Below are positions 25,779 to 35,835 of a DNA stretch of 64,000 nucleotides, in pieces; position 1 is the first letter of the stretch; each line of letters starts with the position of its first letter. Source of the stretch: Acidobacteriota bacterium (GTDB lineage: Bacteria; Acidobacteriota; Vicinamibacteria; Vicinamibacterales; CAVVIG01). The stretch is from the NCBI GenBank assembly GCA_025463215.1, contig JAOBWF010000300.1, forward strand, positions 1 to 64,000, given 5' to 3'. Both the position numbers and the translations under genes were made by a program. Under the pieces are notes generated by a model. It did not search any database. It had not been told where the DNA came from and saw nothing but the letters and a program-made list of their open reading frames with translations.

Positions 25779-28430
25779 CTACGCGTCCTCCGTCCGTCCG
25801 TACAGCAGGTCGTCAACGTGCAAGGCGACGGCGCTCGTTTCCGTCAGTTCCTCGAAGGGAATCGGCGACGCGCCGCCGGTCGCGATGGCATCGCCGAACT
25901 GGCTGAGCTCCTCCGCGTGGCCCTTGTCGACCTCGGCGCTCTGCCACAATACCGACCCATCGCTTGCTTTGATCAACTTCTTGAAGTCGTCGACCACGTA
26001 TGTCTCGCCGTCGCAGAAGATCTCGATCCGCTCCTTGCCGAGGCCCGATTTCGCGCCAAGTGAGGTGTACAGGAGGTGCGCGAGGCTGCCGTCCTCGTAG
26101 GTGATCGTTGCGCTGAAGTTGTCGTCGCGCCGGTACGGGCGATCCCCCGGGTCGATGGCCTCGGCCGAAATCGCCTTTGCCGGAGCGGCGGTGAGATACC
26201 GGAACACGTCGTACATGTGGCACGCCTCGCCGATGTTGCGGCCGCCACCCTGTGGGCCGTGGACCCAGTGATCGAGCGGGATGTAGCCGGCGTTCAGGCG
26301 GTAGCCGATGACCAGGGGCGCGCGCCGGCTCGCGATCAGCTGTTTCACCATGGTCAGCGCCGGAGAAAAGCGGCGGTTGAAGCCGACCAGGACGAGGGGC
26401 GCGCGCCCGTCACCCGCCCCGTGATGGGCCTCGGTCACCCGCTCCAGCTCTGCCCAGTTCAACGCCAGCGGCTTCTCGACGAACACGTGCTTGCCAGCGT
26501 TCAGACTGCGCACGACCTGCTCCGCATGAACATCGTGTCGCGTGGCGATCACCACCAGATCGACCCCGGGATCGCGCAGGACGTCTTCGAGGTCCGAGGT
26601 CAGCACTTCGACCTGGTTCTCGCGTGCGAAATTTCCGCCGGTCACGGCGTTGCGGCTCACCACGGCCTTGAGGAAGAAGCGGTCGCGCCGCTTCTTCATC
26701 TGCGGCACCAGCATCGCGGTGCCGAACGCGCCGGCGCCGACCAGCGCGTAGTTGACCAGCTCGCCGCTCGCCTTGCGATGTCCGCGAATGACGACGCGCG
26801 TCGCATCGGCTGGCTCCGGCAGCTCGCGTGTGTCGTCCGGATACCGAATCAGCACGCCGAGCGGCAGCTCGCCGCCGCCGTCCGCGAGCGCGCGGTACGC
26901 CGCCGGCGCCTCGTCGACCGAGATGACCCGATCGATGAGCGGCTGAATCTCGAGCCGTCCCCGCGCGACCAGATCGAGATACGCCTGCATGTTCCGGTTC
27001 AGGGTCCAGCGGACGTAACCGAACGGATAGTCATGCCCTTCGGTCTCGTAAGCCGCATCATAGCGGCCGGGCCCGTACGATGTGCTCATCAGCAGGTCGA
27101 TCTCCTTGCGATAGAAGACCTCGCGCTCGAGCTTCAGTCCGACGTCGCCGACAATAACGACCGTGCCCTTGGCGCGCGTCACGTCCATCGCCAGATTGAT
27201 CACCGCATTGGATTTGGTGGCAGCCGTGATCAGCGTGCGATCCACGCCGCGGCCCCCCGTGAGATCGCGGACCATCGCCAGCAGCGTGCCGGTGTCGCTG
27301 GCGCCGTGCTCCATGCCGAGCGCCTTGGCGCGCTCGACGCGCGCGGCATCGAGATCGAGGCCAATCACGTCACAGCCCGAGGCGCGCACCAATTGCACCG
27401 TGATCTGCCCGATCAGGCCGAGCCCGAGGACGCAGACGCGCTCGCCGAGCTGGGGCGCCGCGCGGCGCACACCCTGGAGCGCAATCGTGCCGACCGTGGT
27501 CGACGCCGCCAGCGACAACGGGCAACCGGCTGGTACCCGGGCGACCAGGTTGCGCTTCACGGTGATGAAGTCGGCGTGATTGGCCTGGCCGGCCCCGGCG
27601 CAGGCGACGGCGTCGCCAATCGCGAGGTCGGTGATCCCGGATCCGACCGCGACGACTTCACCCGCCGCGGAGTAGCCGACGTTCCAGCCCTGCACATCGA
27701 GTTCGCTCAATGGCAGACCACCGATCGTCGGCGGCGCCATCCCGACGTCGACCGTCTGAAAGCTGGCGCGCGATCGCTCCGCCGCCCCTGCGGTCGTCAC
27801 GACGATGGTGATCGCGGTCGATCCCGCCGGTTCGAAGATCAACGTATCTTCGAACGGCCCCTCCTGATAGGTGCGAGATCCGAGCCAGCGATCGCGCGCG
27901 TCGTTGAGCAGCCCGACCGCGATCGCGCCCCCTTCCACTCGTCCGGTGAGGCGGACGACCGGAACCTGCCCCGCGGGTATGCCGATCGCCTGCGACATGA
28001 TCTGATAGCCGGCAGGGGTCTGGTCGGTGATCAGCGACACGATCCCGCCTCGATCGGATACCGTCACCTCCGGGCTCGCGCCGGTCCATTGAATCTGTCC
28101 GGCGCCGGCGGCGGGCGTCACCGCCACCGTGCGGGCGGGACGGAGACGGTCCACACGGCTTCTCGCGATCTTCGCGACCCGGCTGAGCGCCTTGCGCGGA
28201 TCCCTGACGCTGGCCCGCAGGTAGTGCCGCGCCAGCGCCGCATACTCGATTCCGCGTTCGACGGAGGAGCTGTCTGGGGCCGCGCCGGCGACCGATCGCA
28301 GCGGCGCGATTTCGGTGCCGACGCTGATCAACGAGTAATGAACGCGAACGAGCACGGCGCCTCGCTCGACGATCGGACGGGGAACACGGGCGACGACGGC
28401 ACCGCTGTTGTTCAGGAGAATCTGGCGCAT
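25779..28430 (-). CDS. Two-domain oxidoreductase: zinc-type alcohol dehydrogenase fused to Gfo/Idh/MocA, with inserted beta-rich module
   Basis: 883 residues, ATG 28430. An MDR (zinc alcohol dehydrogenase-like) domain: HYSLISVGTE (31-40), GWNVGYSAAGEVV (248-260), CVLGLGLIGQITVQLV (333-348, NAD-binding). Residues about 118-232 interrupt this domain with a beta-rich module. From about 558 a Gfo/Idh/MocA domain begins: LVGAGAFGTAM (563-573), FVEKPLALN (650-658), GEACHMYD with His near 738. The fusion type is known in glycan loci as a two-domain oxidoreductase, but its reaction is not settled; oxidation of a sugar followed by reduction (epimerisation) is one idea. It lies between two heparinase-fold genes. 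The inserted module is the unusual part. Confidence 0.85.
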   Translation of the reverse strand: MRQILLNNSGAVVARVPRPIVERGAVLVRVHYSLISVGTEIAPLRSVAGAAPDSSSVERGIEYAALARHYLRASVRDPRKALSRVAKIARSRVDRLRPARTVAVTPAAGAGQIQWTGASPEVTVSDRGGIVSLITDQTPAGYQIMSQAIGIPAGQVPVVRLTGRVEGGAIAVGLLNDARDRWLGSRTYQEGPFEDTLIFEPAGSTAITIVVTTAGAAERSRASFQTVDVGMAPPTIGGLPLSELDVQGWNVGYSAAGEVVAVGSGITDLAIGDAVACAGAGQANHADFITVKRNLVARVPAGCPLSLAASTTVGTIALQGVRRAAPQLGERVCVLGLGLIGQITVQLVRASGCDVIGLDLDAARVERAKALGMEHGASDTGTLLAMVRDLTGGRGVDRTLITAATKSNAVINLAMDVTRAKGTVVIVGDVGLKLEREVFYRKEIDLLMSTSYGPGRYDAAYETEGHDYPFGYVRWTLNRNMQAYLDLVARGRLEIQPLIDRVISVDEAPAAYRALADGGGELPLGVLIRYPDDTRELPEPADATRVVIRGHRKASGELVNYALVGAGAFGTAMLVPQMKKRRDRFFLKAVVSRNAVTGGNFARENQVEVLTSDLEDVLRDPGVDLVVIATRHDVHAEQVVRSLNAGKHVFVEKPLALNWAELERVTEAHHGAGDGRAPLVLVGFNRRFSPALTMVKQLIASRRAPLVIGYRLNAGYIPLDHWVHGPQGGGRNIGEACHMYDVFRYLTAAPAKAISAEAIDPGDRPYRRDDNFSATITYEDGSLAHLLYTSLGAKSGLGKERIEIFCDGETYVVDDFKKLIKASDGSVLWQSAEVDKGHAEELSQFGDAIATGGASPIPFEELTETSAVALHVDDLLYGRTEDA
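27735..28079 (-). other. Shared beta-rich module inserted in the two-domain oxidoreductase
   Basis: Encodes residues about 118-232, inside the catalytic domain of the MDR half. Landmarks are GYQIMSQAIGIPAG, VVRLTGRVEGGAIAVGLL, RWLG and STAITIVVTTAG, ending SFQTVDVG. The same order is found at the C-terminus of the 47071 protein (GYQLVSARVDV, IVRLPLTIQAG, GVLDEGQRQWL, SVFVVVANCNGAG) and in the 41317 protein. Confidence 0.6.
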
Positions 28431-28452
28431 GACGAACCGACCTGACCTGGTA

Positions 28453-30531
28453 TTAGGAACGCGACAAAAGGGCTGCGGCCGCGGCGCGTGCGCTGCCACT
28501 GAGCTGCGACTCGGCGAACAAGAATGAAGCGGTGACCGACGCGTCGGCGCTCAGCGCCCAGCGGATCACGGTCGTCGGCACCTTCACTCCGTAACTTGGC
28601 GAGATCCAGCCCGGCTCGAGCGACAAGGCGCCCCGAAATGCGCCGTCCGCAGGCAGCAGCCAGATATCGAGATCGCCTGCGGTCAATCGTACGTCGCCGC
28701 CGTGGACGTGCGGCACGACAGCCGGATCGAGGTGAAAGCGCCACGCGTAGGCGTGCGGGCCGTCGCTGTCTAGCCAGTCGCACAGTAGAACGCGCGGACC
28801 GGTTCGGCTGACGTAGAAAGCACGACGATGTGCGACCGGCGGATCGAGACGGAGATATCCGCGATGGCCGCCGCTGAACGAATCAACCTCGCTGCCGAAC
28901 TGCCATTGCGGATCGATCGGGGCGGCATCGTATTCGAGCTGCCAGAGAGCAGTCGGCGAAACGAAGCGGTTGACTTCGGCGTCGTCCACCTGCACCGTGT
29001 TGTGGAACGCGGTACTCCTGAAGGCGTTTCTCCACTCGGCGGAAGCAGTGTACACATACGCGCCGCAGTCGGAAATGACGTTGCGGCCGCTCATGAACAA
29101 CTCGAAGCTGAGAATATCGTTGTGGCCGTGGCCGCCCCGGCCTCGCATGCCGACTTCGCCGCAATCGACAACGAGATGCGTGTCGGGTGTGCGAAGGACA
29201 AAGAAGCCGCCCGCCGGGAATGCGGCCGACCGCGCCTCCAGCGGGCACGCCGGCAGCGCGTCGAATCGCGAGGCGGCATCGGGACCGCAGAGCCAGAATG
29301 TCTCTTCCCAGCACGATCCGGCCGCGGCCTTCAAGTCCGCCCGGTCGAACATCAACGCGGCGCTCGATAGCAGGTAGCGGTGATCGTTCATCGCTTGCCG
29401 CCCCAGCCGCTGAATGCGGCCATCGTCTGCATCGCCGAACAACGGCGCGCGGCCGTCCGGCTTGGTATAAGCCTGGACGAATTCGCACATCCCCGCGAGG
29501 CGCTCGGCGCACGCCGGCGGCACTTCCGCGCCGTACATGCGGAGCAGTTGATAGCTGGTCAAGAACGCCTCGAGCACCAGTCGATGGTAGGCGGTCGATT
29601 GCTCGAAGTCGATGCCATCCGCGGTTGTCTGATTGAAGATCTCGTCTTGGACGATCGATCGGCCGATCGCGAGCCATCGCGCCGCGCGCCGCGCGGGCGA
29701 GAAGAAGCAGCCGAGAAACACCAGCCCGACGCCGTCGCACAGATAATGGTTGCCGTTGACGTCGCCGCGTTCGAGGTGTGAGGCGATAAATTCGCCGTGC
29801 AGGAACAACGATCGCAGGAACGCGGCGCGAAACTGCTCGTCGCGGCAGGCCGGTGCGTCGGCAAAGAAGTGGAATCCCCAGATCCAGCTGACGGCGCGGA
29901 GGGCCACGTCCATTGCGCAGGCCCAGTTGACGCCGTGGACGTACGGATTGTCCTGGATCCACGCGGACACTTCCGAGACGAACTCCGCGGCGTAGCGATC
30001 ATCTCCGGTGAGCCAGTACGCCTGACCCAGCAATGTGAAGTGCTGACAGCGGCTCAGCTCCCACGGCACCTTCACGTCCGACGGCCGATCCAGCTCCAGG
30101 TATTCGATGTCGCCGCTGTAGCTCGCCGGCCAGCGCCTGCCGGTCTTGAAGTCTGAGTGCCAGGGCAGTCGATCGCCAAGCGCCCGGGCACCTGAACCGA
30201 GGAGATTGAACTCGTGACGGAGGACTGCGTCGGCGGCGTCGACGATCTCCGCGGCGGCGCCTGGATACCACACGTCGTACGCCTGCGCCGCGGCGGCGCG
30301 CGTTGATGCCTGGATGAAGAACGGCTGCGACGCGAGGCGGCGCCACGCCTCGTCCACCGAGGACGCGCCGAGCGCGCGCAGCACCGCCGCCTCGGTGACA
30401 ATCCGGGGCAGCACATGCGACCACGGCCGCCGGCTGCGGCGGACCGCGGAATCGACCGCGCGGCGCACGTAGTACCCGGCCGGCCGCCGCAGCGCGCGCC
30501 GCACTCTGACCATGAACGGATCGAGAGTCAT
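28453..30531 (-). CDS. Heparinase II/III-fold protein, copy 2
   Basis: 692 residues. LRHEFNLLGSGARALG and VPWELSRCQHFTLLGQAYW start the (alpha/alpha) toroid; VNWACAMDVALRAVSWIWGF and GDVNGNHYLCDGVGLVFLG match copy 1 step for step. MRGRGGHGHNDILSFELF is the His motif of the beta-sandwich domain, followed by SDCGAYVYTASAEWRN. ATG 30531 overlaps the wecB stop (ATGA). The N-terminus (MTLDPFMVRVRRALRRP) is basic and not a secretion signal. The two copies flank the two-domain oxidoreductase and the glycosyltransferase fusion. Lyase, epimerase or structural role remain open. Confidence 0.82.
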   Translation of the reverse strand: MTLDPFMVRVRRALRRPAGYYVRRAVDSAVRRSRRPWSHVLPRIVTEAAVLRALGASSVDEAWRRLASQPFFIQASTRAAAAQAYDVWYPGAAAEIVDAADAVLRHEFNLLGSGARALGDRLPWHSDFKTGRRWPASYSGDIEYLELDRPSDVKVPWELSRCQHFTLLGQAYWLTGDDRYAAEFVSEVSAWIQDNPYVHGVNWACAMDVALRAVSWIWGFHFFADAPACRDEQFRAAFLRSLFLHGEFIASHLERGDVNGNHYLCDGVGLVFLGCFFSPARRAARWLAIGRSIVQDEIFNQTTADGIDFEQSTAYHRLVLEAFLTSYQLLRMYGAEVPPACAERLAGMCEFVQAYTKPDGRAPLFGDADDGRIQRLGRQAMNDHRYLLSSAALMFDRADLKAAAGSCWEETFWLCGPDAASRFDALPACPLEARSAAFPAGGFFVLRTPDTHLVVDCGEVGMRGRGGHGHNDILSFELFMSGRNVISDCGAYVYTASAEWRNAFRSTAFHNTVQVDDAEVNRFVSPTALWQLEYDAAPIDPQWQFGSEVDSFSGGHRGYLRLDPPVAHRRAFYVSRTGPRVLLCDWLDSDGPHAYAWRFHLDPAVVPHVHGGDVRLTAGDLDIWLLPADGAFRGALSLEPGWISPSYGVKVPTTVIRWALSADASVTASFLFAESQLSGSARAAAAALLSRS

Positions 30532-31625
30532 CCGAGGAGTGTGCCCGCGAGAATGTCGCGGACGCGCTCGGCCGTCCGGCCGTCCCACAGTTCAGGAATG
30601 CGCGGCTGCCCGCGGTCGGCAAGTGCGGCGCGATAACCGGTCAGGATATTGGCGGCCTGCGTGCCGACGACGCGGTTGGTACCGTGCGTCACCGTCACCG
30701 GCCGCTCGGTATTCTCGCGAAGGGTCAGACACGGAATGCCGAGTGCGGTCGATTCCTCCTGCAGCCCGCCCGAGTCGGTCAGCATCAGCCGCGCGTGCGA
30801 CGTGAGCGCCAGGAAGTCAATATAGCCGAACGGCTCGGTCAGAATCAGACGGCTGACCAGGTCCGCCAGTTTGAGTTCGCCGATCCGGTTTCGCGTCCGC
30901 GGATGGACGGGAAACACGACCGGCATGTCGCGGGCGATGACATTGACCGCTTCGAGGATGTCTCGGAACGTGTCGGGATGGTCGACATTCGACGGCCGGT
31001 GAAGCGTGAGCACCGCATACTGGCCGTCCGCCACCTGCACGCGGTCGCGGATGCGATCGAGGCGCGCCGCCTCGCGGTGGCGGAACAGCGTGTCGATCAT
31101 GATGTTGCCGACGAAGTGAATCTTCTCTTTGGGCACACCCTCGCGCAGCAGGTTCTCATCGCCGTCGCGCGACGGCGTCAGCAGGAGATCGGCCAGGCGA
31201 TCGGTCACGATGCGATTGGTCTCTTCAGGCATTTCACGATCGAAGCTGCGCAGGCCCGCCTCAACGTGCGCCACCGGAATCAGGAGCTTGGATGCGACCA
31301 GCGTCGCCGCCATTGTCGAATTCACATCGCCGACGACCACGACCATGTCAGGGCGTTGTTCGAGGCACACGGCCTCGAACCGGATCATCACGTTCGCGGT
31401 CTGCACGGCGTGGGAGGCTGAGCCGACCTCGAGATCGCGATCCGGCACCGGCAGCTGGAGCTCACGGATGAAGCCCTTTGCCATCGCTTCGTCGTAGTGC
31501 TGGCCGGTGTTGACCAGAAACTGGCGGATGCCGCTGACGGGCCGCAGCGCCTCCATCAGAGGCGCGATCTTCATATAGTTCGGCCGCGCGCCAATCACGT
31601 GAATAACCGTTTTGGTAGATGTCAT
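30528..31625 (-). CDS. wecB: UDP-N-acetylglucosamine 2-epimerase (non-hydrolysing)
   Basis: 365 residues. GARPNYMKIAPLMEAL (13-28) is the N-terminal UDP-binding stretch, VVVGDVNSTMAATLVA and HVEAGLRSFDREMPEETNR are family signatures, and TDSGGLQEESTALG binds the UDP moiety in the C-terminal half. It interconverts UDP-GlcNAc and UDP-ManNAc in the cytoplasm, so ManNAc or a derivative (ManNAcA after a dehydrogenase not seen here) is a likely building block. ATG 31625 overlaps the upstream stop (ATGA). Length is normal for the family. The most securely named gene of the window. Confidence 0.93.
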   Translation of the reverse strand: MTSTKTVIHVIGARPNYMKIAPLMEALRPVSGIRQFLVNTGQHYDEAMAKGFIRELQLPVPDRDLEVGSASHAVQTANVMIRFEAVCLEQRPDMVVVVGDVNSTMAATLVASKLLIPVAHVEAGLRSFDREMPEETNRIVTDRLADLLLTPSRDGDENLLREGVPKEKIHFVGNIMIDTLFRHREAARLDRIRDRVQVADGQYAVLTLHRPSNVDHPDTFRDILEAVNVIARDMPVVFPVHPRTRNRIGELKLADLVSRLILTEPFGYIDFLALTSHARLMLTDSGGLQEESTALGIPCLTLRENTERPVTVTHGTNRVVGTQAANILTGYRAALADRGQPRIPELWDGRTAERVRDILAGTLLG

Positions 31626-33646
31626 TGCGAAATCGCCGATGTTGACCGGTTGACGCCCACTCGCTGATACAGGGGGGCCTGCCGCCAACGTTCGTTCAGT
31701 CGGGCCGTAAGCAGAAGGGGGAATTCGGCCGCGTTGTTGATCGTCTCAACCGTGATGCATGTGGCGGTGCCGGGATCGGTCTCAAAACCGGCGAATCGGT
31801 ATCCCCCCGTACGCTCGTAGACCGGGTAAAACAACCGTATCGATCCGTCCGACAATCCCGCCGACAGCGCGAAATTCTGCGACAGGTCCATATCGGACGA
31901 TGCGGTCTCGTAGACCGCACGAATATTTACCGGGGCCGAACCGCATCTCGCACTCGATTGAATCACCATCAAGTCAAAGCTGATGTTTTGCCGGTTCGCG
32001 GGGTGCGGCTGGGCGCGATCGGCGACGAGCAGAACGCGGCCACTCGCGAGGCGCGACGGGGTGAGCCGGATCGGCGTCCTTGGCGCGCGTTCATACGCGC
32101 TGAACAGGTGCACCAGGTTTTGCGATTGATCCGAGCGGGCGATCACCAGAGCAAGCCACAGCACCATGCCGACCGCGGCGATCAACGAGACGCCGCGAGC
32201 CATCTCACGCCAGCGGTAGCCCCGAAGCGCGCCCCCATTCCCTGACTGCCACGCATCGACGGCGCGGAATGCCGTGCTCACGAGGAAGCCGAACGCCCAC
32301 CACGTGACGATCTCATAGAAGAAAAAGTGGCGCGGGTGGAACTGAATGGCGGTCGCTCCCAGAAACAACGTGATCACCACCATCATCAGGGCGGCGGCCC
32401 GGACGTGTACGGCGGCGAGGAGGCATACGGAGATGATGACCGCCGGAAGTGCAAGCGGCGCGGCGAGCGCATCCACCTTCGCCTTGACCCGGTATGCCCC
32501 TTGGACCAACGCGTTATCCGCCGGCGCATACTGGTAGGCCGTCAGAAAATAGCCAGGCAACGTCGCCATCGCCGCATATGCGCGAATCAGCAGATCCGCC
32601 GGACAGGTCGCGGCCACCGTCAGCACATAGGCGAACGCCTCCCGATCATATTCCGGGCTGAGATACTCGATTCCATTGACGCGCGGGTGGTTCCGATCGG
32701 CGAAGGTCGTGACGATCGCATTCGCAAGCGTGTCGAGATATTGATGACCGTACTCGTAGACCGACGGATCGATCCCCAGTTCCTGATCAAACGGCGTCGT
32801 GAGACCAAGCACGGCGACGTGTCCCGTATTGCTGCCACCGGCATAGTCGGCGAGCACGGGCGCGGCGCTGATCGAGAAGGCGGCGATGAATATCGCACAC
32901 GCCGCGAGGCGCCAGGGCAACTGCGGCTTCGGCAATGGCGGCGCGAGGCACAGCAGCGTCAGGACGAACGGCAGGACGACCACCAGCAAGTCGTTTCGAA
33001 ACCCGAAGCCTACGCCAGCGACGGCACCACCGGCCGCCGCAAGAACGAACAGATGGGCCCGCGTGCGCGCCCTGGTGACGATCATTCCCATGATGAGGAG
33101 GGAAACGACGATAAACGGCGCTTTCGCGTAGTCTCGAACGTACCGCACCATCGACAAATTCAACGTCGATCCGGCGAGCACGAGCGACAGTCCGATCGAC
33201 AGCAGCTTCCCCATCCCGAGCCGTGCGACTCCATAGGCTGCAACCGTCAACAGGGCGTACAGCAGTGCAGCAAGGATCGCGACCAGGGACCAGGAGACGC
33301 CAGTCACCCTCCACAACACGCCGGTCGCCCAGAGGAGGTATCGCGCCGTTCTGTGATAGGAATCGAGGTCCTGGTGAGGCAGCGTCGCCGGCAGCGCCGA
33401 ACAATCGAAGGTCTCGGTTTCCTGCCGCAGAAACGCCTGCAGCGCCGGCACCTGTGCTGCGGCCGGATTGACGTACGCGTGGCCGCACCCGATCATCACC
33501 GCCGGACCAAACTCTATTTGATAGAAGTCGAGAGGCTGCCCGGCACGCGCTTGCGTGCGTAATGCGGTGAGCGCAATCAGGATCGACAGGACGAACAGCG
33601 CGGTCGCGATCGAGGCGTCGACACGCCACCCGCCGAACTCGGTCAT
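31622..33646 (-). CDS. Polytopic membrane protein of unknown function, homologous to the C-terminal half of the 41317 protein
   Basis: 674 residues, ATG 33646 (ATGA overlap). About ten helices to residue 490, then a hydrophilic C-terminal ~170 residues that should lie outside. The first loop (GPAVMIGCGHAYVNP, about 47-61) is followed by ETFDCSALP. The middle has FVLTVAATCPADLLIRAYAAMA, matched by LDLVASFPADFLARSYAAVA in the 41317 protein. The soluble tail (SFDLMVIQ, RLFYPVYERTGGY, LLLTARLNERW) is matched there by CDLMAVPV, LFVPVYASMM, VLQVPDGWQ. I do not recognise a named family; a GT-C-like glycosyltransferase is possible because of topology and context. Confidence 0.7.
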   Translation of the reverse strand: MTEFGGWRVDASIATALFVLSILIALTALRTQARAGQPLDFYQIEFGPAVMIGCGHAYVNPAAAQVPALQAFLRQETETFDCSALPATLPHQDLDSYHRTARYLLWATGVLWRVTGVSWSLVAILAALLYALLTVAAYGVARLGMGKLLSIGLSLVLAGSTLNLSMVRYVRDYAKAPFIVVSLLIMGMIVTRARTRAHLFVLAAAGGAVAGVGFGFRNDLLVVVLPFVLTLLCLAPPLPKPQLPWRLAACAIFIAAFSISAAPVLADYAGGSNTGHVAVLGLTTPFDQELGIDPSVYEYGHQYLDTLANAIVTTFADRNHPRVNGIEYLSPEYDREAFAYVLTVAATCPADLLIRAYAAMATLPGYFLTAYQYAPADNALVQGAYRVKAKVDALAAPLALPAVIISVCLLAAVHVRAAALMMVVITLFLGATAIQFHPRHFFFYEIVTWWAFGFLVSTAFRAVDAWQSGNGGALRGYRWREMARGVSLIAAVGMVLWLALVIARSDQSQNLVHLFSAYERAPRTPIRLTPSRLASGRVLLVADRAQPHPANRQNISFDLMVIQSSARCGSAPVNIRAVYETASSDMDLSQNFALSAGLSDGSIRLFYPVYERTGGYRFAGFETDPGTATCITVETINNAAEFPLLLTARLNERWRQAPLYQRVGVNRSTSAISQ

Positions 33647-35136
33647 GCGCGCCCGCGGAGCGACCGCCACATTGCGGTCATCGCAAGCTGATAACCCGCG
33701 AGACAGAGAAACGCGAGCGCAAACAGATGGATGCTGTGATATTGCGGTGTGAAAATCGGAACGAGCACCGTGGCCTCGAGCTGGCTCAACACTGCAAGCA
33801 CGGCCACCATCGCCACCGGCAGGGACCACGGGCCGGCGTCGCCGAGCCGGCGCCATCCGGCGATCGCGACGGCCGAGAGGACGATCAGCAACACCCAACC
33901 ATTTCGGATCACGAGCATCGGCGCAGCAACGAGCATCCACAACCGGTGGTGGGGCAGGGTCGCGAGCGCGTCGATCAGTGAGCGGCCGGCCGTCCGCCCC
34001 TTCACGGCATACACATACAGCATGTCTCGCGGGTGGGTACGCCACAGCGTGACATAGAACCTGAAGAGATTGGCTTCGTAGGAAGGGCCCAGATACGTCG
34101 TCGACGGATCGATACGCTGGGCCAGCGCCAGCCCGGCACTATCTTTCCATTCGATGCCCGCGTTCGACGCGAATTCGTTCGGCGGGACCGCGAGCGACAG
34201 GACAAGCGGATGCGCGATCACGTGGTGCACCGAGACGAGTTGACGTGGCACGGCGCGCTCGAGCGGCCGAATGAAGGTGGCCGTGAACGCCAGATAGCCA
34301 AGTGCAAATGCGGCTGCCGAGAGGCCGTACCAGCGGATGACTGCGTGCAACCCGCCGCGGCGCGTGGCTTCGACGTAGCACACGGCCAGCGCCACCGTCA
34401 GCGGGACGGTACTTGACCTCAGATTGACCGTGAACGCGGCGAAGATTCCGGCGATCGCGAGCGCACCGGCATGTCGCATCGCCGTCGCCGCCCAGCGCAG
34501 TCGACCGGCCCACAGGTAGAAGGCCACATGTGCCGCAATGACTGGCATGATCAGCGGATACTGACTGTAGAAAAACGGGTCGAGGCTATGAAGCATCGCG
34601 ACGGTGACCGCGAATACGGCCGTACAGAAAACAACCGGCGCACCACAGGCGAGCAATCCCAGTACGAATGCAGCGCATCCGGCGATCCTGATCGCAACCA
34701 ACACGCGGCCGATGTCGACCGCGGAAGCGCGGTGATTCCACCCGAGCGCGGCGCGCTCGATCAGCATCAATGAATTTTCTGCATTCGCCATCGGATACAG
34801 CGATTGGCACAAGCCATCCCGACCGCCAAACCGCTCGACCGCGAGATCGCGCAGCGGCACGTGCTCCGAACCGAGCCGGCTGAGTCCGGCGGCAGCGGTA
34901 TACCGGCCGGACATCGCCGAGTCGACGCCGCAGACGGATCGATGAACGGCCATGTCCAGAGACACCGCGGCGTGATCCTCGGCGTGAAATGCGACTCCTC
35001 GGACGATCTCGCCGGAATAGCTGAGGACATATGCGCCGAGAACGAACGCAGACGCTGGCAGCATCGCGCGGAGCCCCATCGGCCGCCCCGATCCGAACAT
35101 CAGCGCTCGTACCAGTCCGGCCCGGCGGTCATTCAC
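33643..35136 (-). CDS. Polytopic membrane protein of unknown function, homologous to the N-terminal half of the 41317 protein
   Basis: 497 residues, GTG 35136 (GTGA overlap with the methyltransferase stop). About ten helices. An N-terminal outside loop holds HAEDHAAVSLDMAVHRSVCG and NAENSLMLIERAAL. IAHPLVLSLAVPPNEFA, GIEWKDSAGLALAQRI, TTYLGPSYEANLF and LWRTHPRDML lie in a later outside loop. The 41317 protein has the same blocks in the same order (NGENSLM, IAHPLVLGLAVPMNDLA, IEWNDGAGLELAQR, TYLGPLYEKALF, LWRNHPKEML). The conserved acidic residues after helix 1 would fit a GT-C-like catalytic loop, but no family is recognised. Confidence 0.7.
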   Translation of the reverse strand: MNDRRAGLVRALMFGSGRPMGLRAMLPASAFVLGAYVLSYSGEIVRGVAFHAEDHAAVSLDMAVHRSVCGVDSAMSGRYTAAAGLSRLGSEHVPLRDLAVERFGGRDGLCQSLYPMANAENSLMLIERAALGWNHRASAVDIGRVLVAIRIAGCAAFVLGLLACGAPVVFCTAVFAVTVAMLHSLDPFFYSQYPLIMPVIAAHVAFYLWAGRLRWAATAMRHAGALAIAGIFAAFTVNLRSSTVPLTVALAVCYVEATRRGGLHAVIRWYGLSAAAFALGYLAFTATFIRPLERAVPRQLVSVHHVIAHPLVLSLAVPPNEFASNAGIEWKDSAGLALAQRIDPSTTYLGPSYEANLFRFYVTLWRTHPRDMLYVYAVKGRTAGRSLIDALATLPHHRLWMLVAAPMLVIRNGWVLLIVLSAVAIAGWRRLGDAGPWSLPVAMVAVLAVLSQLEATVLVPIFTPQYHSIHLFALAFLCLAGYQLAMTAMWRSLRGRA

Positions 35137-35834
35137 AAGGGGCGGCCGCGCTTTCGACCCGAGACGTAATACTGACCGCCCAGCGGCAGCCAGCGCAGGG
35201 TCGCGTCGACCCACGGCGCCCGCGCGGCAACGGGTTGGGGGGTGAACAGCAGATATCCGGTCGTCACATCGGACAGCTCCGCCGCGGCAAACATACGGCG
35301 CATCCGAGCGGGTGGAATCATGGTGCAGTCGCGATCGACCGGTGCGCGCCGAAACACGATCTGCGTCACCGGATTGTACGGATTGTGTTCGAACACGAAC
35401 AGCCGCGCTCCGGGCCGGAGAGTGCGAACCACTTCCTGCAGGTGCAGACTCTGTTCGCCGTCACTCACATGATGGTACACGCAAAACGCGAACGCGATGT
35501 CGAAGGTGCCGTCCGCGAACGGCAACGCGAGCCGATCCTGCACCGCGACCTTCACTCGCTTCGGAGCGGCGAGAAGCATCTCGTGCGAAACATCCGTACC
35601 GACCACATTCCACCGGTTGTTCAGAAAGGACAGCGCGTGACCTTGACCGCACCCGACATCGAGCACCCGCGGCCGAGGGGGAATGCCTTCCGGGTGCCGG
35701 CCGATGAACTGCAGCATCGCGTGACACTTCTGCTCGATAAAAAATGCGGAAGAGTCTGCGAACCGGGTTCGCCACGGGTCATCCAGTGCCGTTTCATAGT
35801 CGCTGGCCAGGGAGTCAAAGGTCGGCCGCGTCAC
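35133..35834 (-). CDS. Class I SAM-dependent methyltransferase
   Basis: 233 residues. VLDVGCGQGHALSFL (57-71) is the SAM loop, VVGTDVSHEMLLAAP the acidic loop, and FDIAFAFCVYHHVSDGEQ the motif IV region with a His-His pair typical of UbiE/COQ5-like enzymes. FEHNPYNPVTQ lies in the later beta-strand. Stop overlaps the start of the membrane-protein gene by four bases. Probably modifies a sugar or lipid intermediate. Acceptor unknown. Confidence 0.85.
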   Translation of the reverse strand: MTRPTFDSLASDYETALDDPWRTRFADSSAFFIEQKCHAMLQFIGRHPEGIPPRPRVLDVGCGQGHALSFLNNRWNVVGTDVSHEMLLAAPKRVKVAVQDRLALPFADGTFDIAFAFCVYHHVSDGEQSLHLQEVVRTLRPGARLFVFEHNPYNPVTQIVFRRAPVDRDCTMIPPARMRRMFAAAELSDVTTGYLLFTPQPVAARAPWVDATLRWLPLGGQYYVSGRKRGRPL

Positions 35835-35835
35835 T

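Noticed and set aside
26076-28445. Plus-strand open frame of 789 codons opposite the two-domain oxidoreductase
   Set aside because: It is full of Arg, His, Asp and Ala with no family motif, and mirrors a well-supported minus-strand gene; long antisense frames are common in high-GC DNA.
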